Assembly: GCA_013298375.1 (NCBI GenBank)
Contig: JAAFHM010000154.1
Span: 1 to 9,919 of the forward strand
From: Ignavibacteria bacterium
GTDB taxonomy: Bacteria; Bacteroidota; Ignavibacteria; Kapaibacteriales; UBA4661
Direction: 5' to 3'
Length of the DNA stretch: 9,919 nucleotides
Shown: positions 8,001 to 9,919 of the stretch, one piece after another
Layout: each line of letters opens with the position of its first letter
How positions within the stretch are numbered: the first letter of the stretch is position 1
Program-made: the position numbers and the translations under genes
Notes under the pieces: model-generated
Seen by the model: the letters and a program-made list of their open reading frames with translations, nothing else
Database searches by the model: none
Told to the model about the DNA's origin: nothing

Positions 8001-8344
8001 ACCCCGTAACGAAGTGGCAGCGTAAATCCATTGTGCTGATGAGCGAAGGGAATTATTCCAACGCGCACGGATTTCCGTACAGCTATCGGACGCTTGGGCT
8101 TGGTAAACTCGTCGGAACGCCCGTTGCAGGTACGGCAACGTCGGTGTGGTGGGAAACGCAGCAAGATAATGTGCTGGTTTTCGGTATTCCTGAAATCGGT
8201 AAGCACGATGTAACTGGAAAATATCTGGAAAACCAGCAACTGGAGCCGGATGTGCTTATTTACAATGACCCCGAAAGCGTTTCCCAAGGGCGCGATTTGC
8301 AACTGGAAAAAGCGATTGAGGTGTTATTGCAAGAGTTGAAATAA
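5051..8344 (+). CDS. exported tricorn-like serine protease (S41 family, propeller-PDZ-protease)
   Basis: A 1097-residue peptidase expected to trim peptides or oligopeptides, here in the periplasm or outside rather than in the cytoplasm as in archaeal tricorn (1071 aa). ATG 5051 has AGGA 6 nt upstream, and residues 1-25 are a signal peptide ending TTFAQ. About ten WD40-like repeats with SPDG or SPNG motifs fill residues 30-560 and 620-720 (two propellers). Between them a Lys/Asp/Ala-rich linker (571-605) interrupts. A helical core (EREYMFEHIWRQTLKKFYR) leads to S783-H784 (NASHTG), a PDZ domain (about 815-885), D949-T-R-Y-NGGG, the nucleophile S1003 in EGNYSNAHGF, and E1060 in YLENQQLEPD. Spacing H784 to S1003 is 219 residues and S1003 to E1060 is 57, against 219 and 58 in Thermoplasma tricorn (H746, S965, E1023), so the catalytic set looks complete. 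The stop overlaps an ATG at 8344 by one base. Confidence 0.95.
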   Translation: MKSRSLSMLIIMSILGVVLPYTTFAQTPLWMRYPALSPDGSTICFTYKGDLWLVPSAGGRATMLTQHEAHDMRPVWSPDGKQIAFASDRHGNMDVFVIPSSGGAAKRLTFHSNNEFPTGFSPDGKNILFYANRQDNAKNAQFPNGYMSELYSVAVAGSQPKQVLTTPAQDAVFNKSGTTLLFHDRKSPEDEWRKHHTSSVARDIWSWDVKTGKYTKLTSFVGEDRNPVWSPDGNEIYYLSEQSGTFNVWKFSLATPNQPSQVTSHSKHPVRFLSMAQNGTVCYGFNGEIYTKSPTESEGKKVAIEIVTEDKKNAQKFQAITAGASDFAVSPNGKEVAFVVRGEVFVSAVEYDITKRITTTPEQERSVIFSPDGRSLLYAGERGGSWNLYQTSIVRSKEDEPYFYKSTALKEEAILVTADEEFQPLYSPDGTEVAYLRERNALNILNLKTKQVRQVLDSSKNYSYADGDVSFDWSPDGAYLVCTTLGKEQNIGEVVLVDAQGKKAPVNLTQSGYDDNAPKWAASGAMMIWSSSKNGFKSHGSQGWQQDVYGMFFTQEAYDRFNLTREEFDAMKTKEAAEKKAEKSDDKSADKALEKKDDKAAKPAKKPLELDLANIEDRTLRLTLHSSNLADYVLSPDGERLYYLCAFEKGFDLWVHKLRDKETKLLAKLDAQGGGSLQQASDGKFVFVLTGGAAGAIIRIDTANGQQKRITLRGESTLNAAAEREYMFEHIWRQTLKKFYRVDMQGVDWAWYKREYAKYVPHISNNWEFSEMMSELLGELNASHTGCKLNPKFDAENSDQTASLGAFYDESHTGSGLKIAEILDRSPLDRANLRIKAGMVIEKIDGVAITPEQDAAALLNRKADKPTLLSLFDPAANKRWEEVVKPISLPQENELLYQRWIQARREATERLSKGRIGYVHIRSMGDAQFRPFYADVMGRYADKDAIIVDTRYNGGGWLHEDLVTLLSGKRYATFLPRGQKIGSDPVTKWQRKSIVLMSEGNYSNAHGFPYSYRTLGLGKLVGTPVAGTATSVWWETQQDNVLVFGIPEIGKHDVTGKYLENQQLEPDVLIYNDPESVSQGRDLQLEKAIEVLLQELK

Positions 8345-8367
8345 TGTACAGACAGATCGGGTATTAT

Positions 8368-8412
8368 CCCGTCGGACGGCTGAAGAGTTCGAGAACACTG
8401 CTGTCCGGCGGG
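8368..8412 (+). other. hairpin with 10-bp arms after the tricorn-like gene
   Basis: CCCGTCGGAC (8368-8377) can pair with GTCCGGCGGG (8403-8412); one of the ten pairs is not Watson-Crick (T with G, a wobble in RNA). The loop is 25 nt. A T6 run follows at 8424-8429, but 11 nt away, so it is a poor rho-independent terminator. It lies between the protease stop (8344) and the preferred start of the next gene (8461) and could be an attenuator, an RNA-stabilising structure, or a weak terminator. Confidence 0.4.
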
Positions 8413-8460
8413 GTAGTGCCAAGTTTTTTACAATTTTTCACGATAGGCAGTACCATAACT

Positions 8461-9117
8461 ATGATTACCAATTTGCTATGCTCTTTTTTGCTCTTGTTTT
8501 CTTTCGTGGCTACCGCACAAAAACAGCAAATCTATAACCTTCCTCAACTCATGGAACAGGGGAAGCTCACGATTTTTAACCGAGATTGTAAAGTCGTGCA
8601 GGAAAATTCGACGAAGTTTCTTCGACTTCCCGATAAGGAAGGTGAGGGCTTGGTGTGGCTGCCTATCAAAGACTTTAAGAATGGCACCGTTACGGTAGAA
8701 ATGAGAGGAAAAGACGTGTATCAACGAAGTTTTGTTGGTATCGCTTTTTATGGAGCAAATGACAGCACCTACGATGCGGTGTATTGCCGCCCTTTCAATT
8801 TTCAGGTGACCGATTCTGTTCGCCGAATCCACGCTATCCAATATATCTCGCAGCCCACATACCCTTGGAAGAGGCTTCGAGAAGAGCAAAATGGTGTGTT
8901 TGAAAATGACATTCGCAATGCGCCAAAGCCGACAGATTGGTTTACCATGAAGTTGGTTATTGCACAAGACACGATTAAGGCATTCATCAACAAGGCGGAG
9001 CAGCCCTCGTTGGTGGTGAAAAAGCTGCATAGTCGAGAAAAGGGTAAACTCGGAATTTTTGTTGCTGATAGAAGCGACGGTGATTTTAAGAGTGTTATTG
9101 TGGGCTTTGAAAAGTAA
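8461..9117 (+). CDS. exported concanavalin-like (DUF1080/3-keto-disaccharide-hydrolase-like) protein
   Basis: The 218-residue product starts with a clear signal peptide (MITNLLCSFLLLFSFVATAQ, cleavage after TA). This is why ATG 8461 is chosen over the in-frame ATG 8344, which adds 39 residues of non-signal sequence and overlaps the upstream stop by one base. The mature part looks like one beta-sandwich: LRLPDKEGEGLVWLPIKDF, GTVTVEMRGKDVYQRSFVGI, YDAVYCRPFNF, RRIHAIQYISQPTYPW, WFTMKLVIAQDTIKAFIN, LGIFVADRSDGDF. This order is typical of lamin-G/DUF1080-like domains found in Bacteroidota and Planctomycetes, where they bind or hydrolyse sugars. I cannot assign a catalytic residue, so the substrate is unknown. 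It is separated from the tricorn-like gene by 116 bp containing a hairpin, and may be partly co-transcribed with it. Confidence 0.75.
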   Translation: MITNLLCSFLLLFSFVATAQKQQIYNLPQLMEQGKLTIFNRDCKVVQENSTKFLRLPDKEGEGLVWLPIKDFKNGTVTVEMRGKDVYQRSFVGIAFYGANDSTYDAVYCRPFNFQVTDSVRRIHAIQYISQPTYPWKRLREEQNGVFENDIRNAPKPTDWFTMKLVIAQDTIKAFINKAEQPSLVVKKLHSREKGKLGIFVADRSDGDFKSVIVGFEK

Positions 9118-9156
9118 GATTCTCCATGACTTTTGTGGGAAAATTTTGTATGACAA

Positions 9157-9205
9157 GGTGATTATGTTTTCCAACTGACGGTAATCATTTATCACCATTT
9201 TTTTT
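9157..9205 (+). terminator. probable rho-independent terminator after the concanavalin-like gene
   Basis: GGTGAT (9157-9162) pairs with ATCACC (9191-9196), with an alternative inner pairing TGATTA/TAATCA (9159-9164 with 9182-9187), and a T8 run follows at 9198-9205. It starts 40 nt after the stop at 9117 and separates this gene from the amidohydrolase-like gene. The loop is long (28 nt), so efficiency may be modest. Confidence 0.5.
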
Positions 9206-9270
9206 CATATTGCTTTTTTGGGCAACTTCGCTCCTGAGGCTGCGTACATCGAACCTATTCAGACGTATTG

Positions 9271-9284
9271 TGTGAGAACTCACA
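9271..9284. promoter_or_regulatory. 14-bp inverted repeat, candidate operator of the amidohydrolase-like gene
   Basis: TGTGAG-AA-CTCACA is a perfect inverted repeat with a 2-nt centre, 38 bp upstream of ATG 9323. It resembles CRP/FNR half-sites (TGTGA/TCACA), but the spacing is 4 bp between the pentamers instead of 6, so a CRP-type regulator is not supported. No convincing promoter boxes or ribosome site are visible near it. Confidence 0.35.
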
Positions 9285-9322
9285 GGAATTCACTCTTTTC
9301 TGTTCTTTACTTTTTTGCATTT

Positions 9323-9919
9323 ATGGTCTATCGTTACGTTTTTCAACTTATTACTGCTGCTTCTTTCTTGAGCAGCAGTTGTATCGGCGAAATTTCCGCT
9401 CAGACACTACCCCAGCAATTTCGCTCTAAATTTGCGCCTTCGACTTCTGCAACCTTGACTATTGAAGAGTACGAACCCAAATCCATGCTTGTCGTGCCAG
9501 AACATCCTGTGAAGCGGTCAAAGTATCCTTTTATTGATGTCCACAACCACCAAAATGGTGGAATGTCCAAACAAGATCTTAGCAAACTCGTTGCGGAAAT
9601 GGATAGTATCAATATGCGCGTAATGGTCAATCTGAGCGGGGAAAACGGGGAGCGTTTGAAACGAAGTGTAGAAAATATGCACGGAGGGAACCCCAAGCGT
9701 TTTATTACCTTTGCCAATGTTGATTTTTCCATTGACCGTATGGATGATCCGAATTTTGGTAAAAAAGCGGCGGCACAGTTGGAGAAAGATTATCATACCG
9801 TTTTGATAATAATTTCGTTATCTTGCAGAATAAAACCAACAATTTTTACAGTATTGATTCCTTGTATGTACCGTACCGACTACGTTTCTGCAATTACAGA
9901 AGATGCTGATACTCTTTTC
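9323..9919 (+). CDS. exported amidohydrolase-like protein (Amidohydro_2 type), 3' partial and probably disrupted
   Basis: From ATG 9323 the frame is open to the window end (199 codons). Residues 1-27 form an export signal ending EISAQ; an SSSC at about 17-20 could instead be a weak lipobox. The metal-binding opening motif FIDVHNHQ (D72, H74, H76) is present, followed by LVAEMDSINMRVMVNLSGEN, ENMHGGNPKRFITFANVDFS and DDPNFGKKAAAQLEKD (to D156). In this family the next segment should be an NGAQGLKIFKN-like strand leading to the second metal site. Instead, residues 157-199 (from base 9791) do not resemble the family. Intact members are exported TIM-barrel hydrolases of uncertain substrate. Either a frameshift or rearrangement has broken the gene or there is an assembly fault near the edge. 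No clear Shine-Dalgarno precedes the start, as for most genes here. Confidence 0.7.
   Translation, partial: MVYRYVFQLITAASFLSSSCIGEISAQTLPQQFRSKFAPSTSATLTIEEYEPKSMLVVPEHPVKRSKYPFIDVHNHQNGGMSKQDLSKLVAEMDSINMRVMVNLSGENGERLKRSVENMHGGNPKRFITFANVDFSIDRMDDPNFGKKAAAQLEKDYHTVLIIISLSCRIKPTIFTVLIPCMYRTDYVSAITEDADTLF

Noticed and set aside
8476..9198. Minus-strand open frame of 240 codons
   Set aside because: It is antisense to the concanavalin-like gene with its signal peptide; no recognisable motif in the antisense product.
9271..9284. CRP/FNR binding site
   Set aside because: The half-sites TGTGA and TCACA are 4 bp apart, not 6 (CRP), and do not match TTGAT/ATCAA (FNR).

Overview
The window (about 45% GC by eye) looks like part of a chromosome from a Gram-negative bacterium of the Bacteroidota/Chlorobiota group. 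This is inferred from the gene content: exported proteins with signal peptides, a secreted tricorn-type S41 protease, a sortilin/BNR-type propeller protein remnant, tandem glycogen-binding domains without an enzyme, and genes that mostly lack strong Shine-Dalgarno sites. I cannot name a species.

Positions 1-1623 are a pile-up of insertion sequences. At the left edge, 15 codons on the minus strand look like the start of an IS4/IS701-type transposase. Next comes an IS630-family transposase (178-1343) whose two halves lie in different frames joined at an A8 run. It appears to sit in a CTAG-like site inside an IS256-family element, of which only the first ~60 transposase codons (minus strand) and one terminal inverted repeat (1599-1623) remain. 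The IS256 end abuts the C-terminal 268 residues of a large sortilin/VPS10-like BNR-propeller protein (1624-2430), which has lost its N-terminal part here.

Positions 2543-4935 hold two overlapping genes that probably form an operon: an exported single-chain protease-like protein with two retropepsin-type active-site motifs, and an exported protein made of four glycogen-binding (CBM48/AMPK-beta-like) modules with no catalytic domain. Positions 5051-8344 encode a full-length exported tricorn-like protease (beta-propeller repeats, PDZ, S41 catalytic core, all expected catalytic residues present). It is followed by a small exported protein with a concanavalin-like/DUF1080-like fold (8461-9117), and then a probable rho-independent terminator near 9157-9205. 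The window ends in an exported amidohydrolase-like gene starting at 9323, whose family resemblance stops abruptly at about 9790.

After the IS cluster, all genes lie on the plus strand and nearly all products carry export signals, so this is a block of envelope or extracellular proteins for peptide and possibly glucan handling. I found no CRISPR array, tRNA, rRNA or recognisable defence system. The most unusual points are the nested IS junctions with a possible frameshift-controlled transposase, the overlapping aspartic-protease/glycogen-binding pair, and the broken amidohydrolase.
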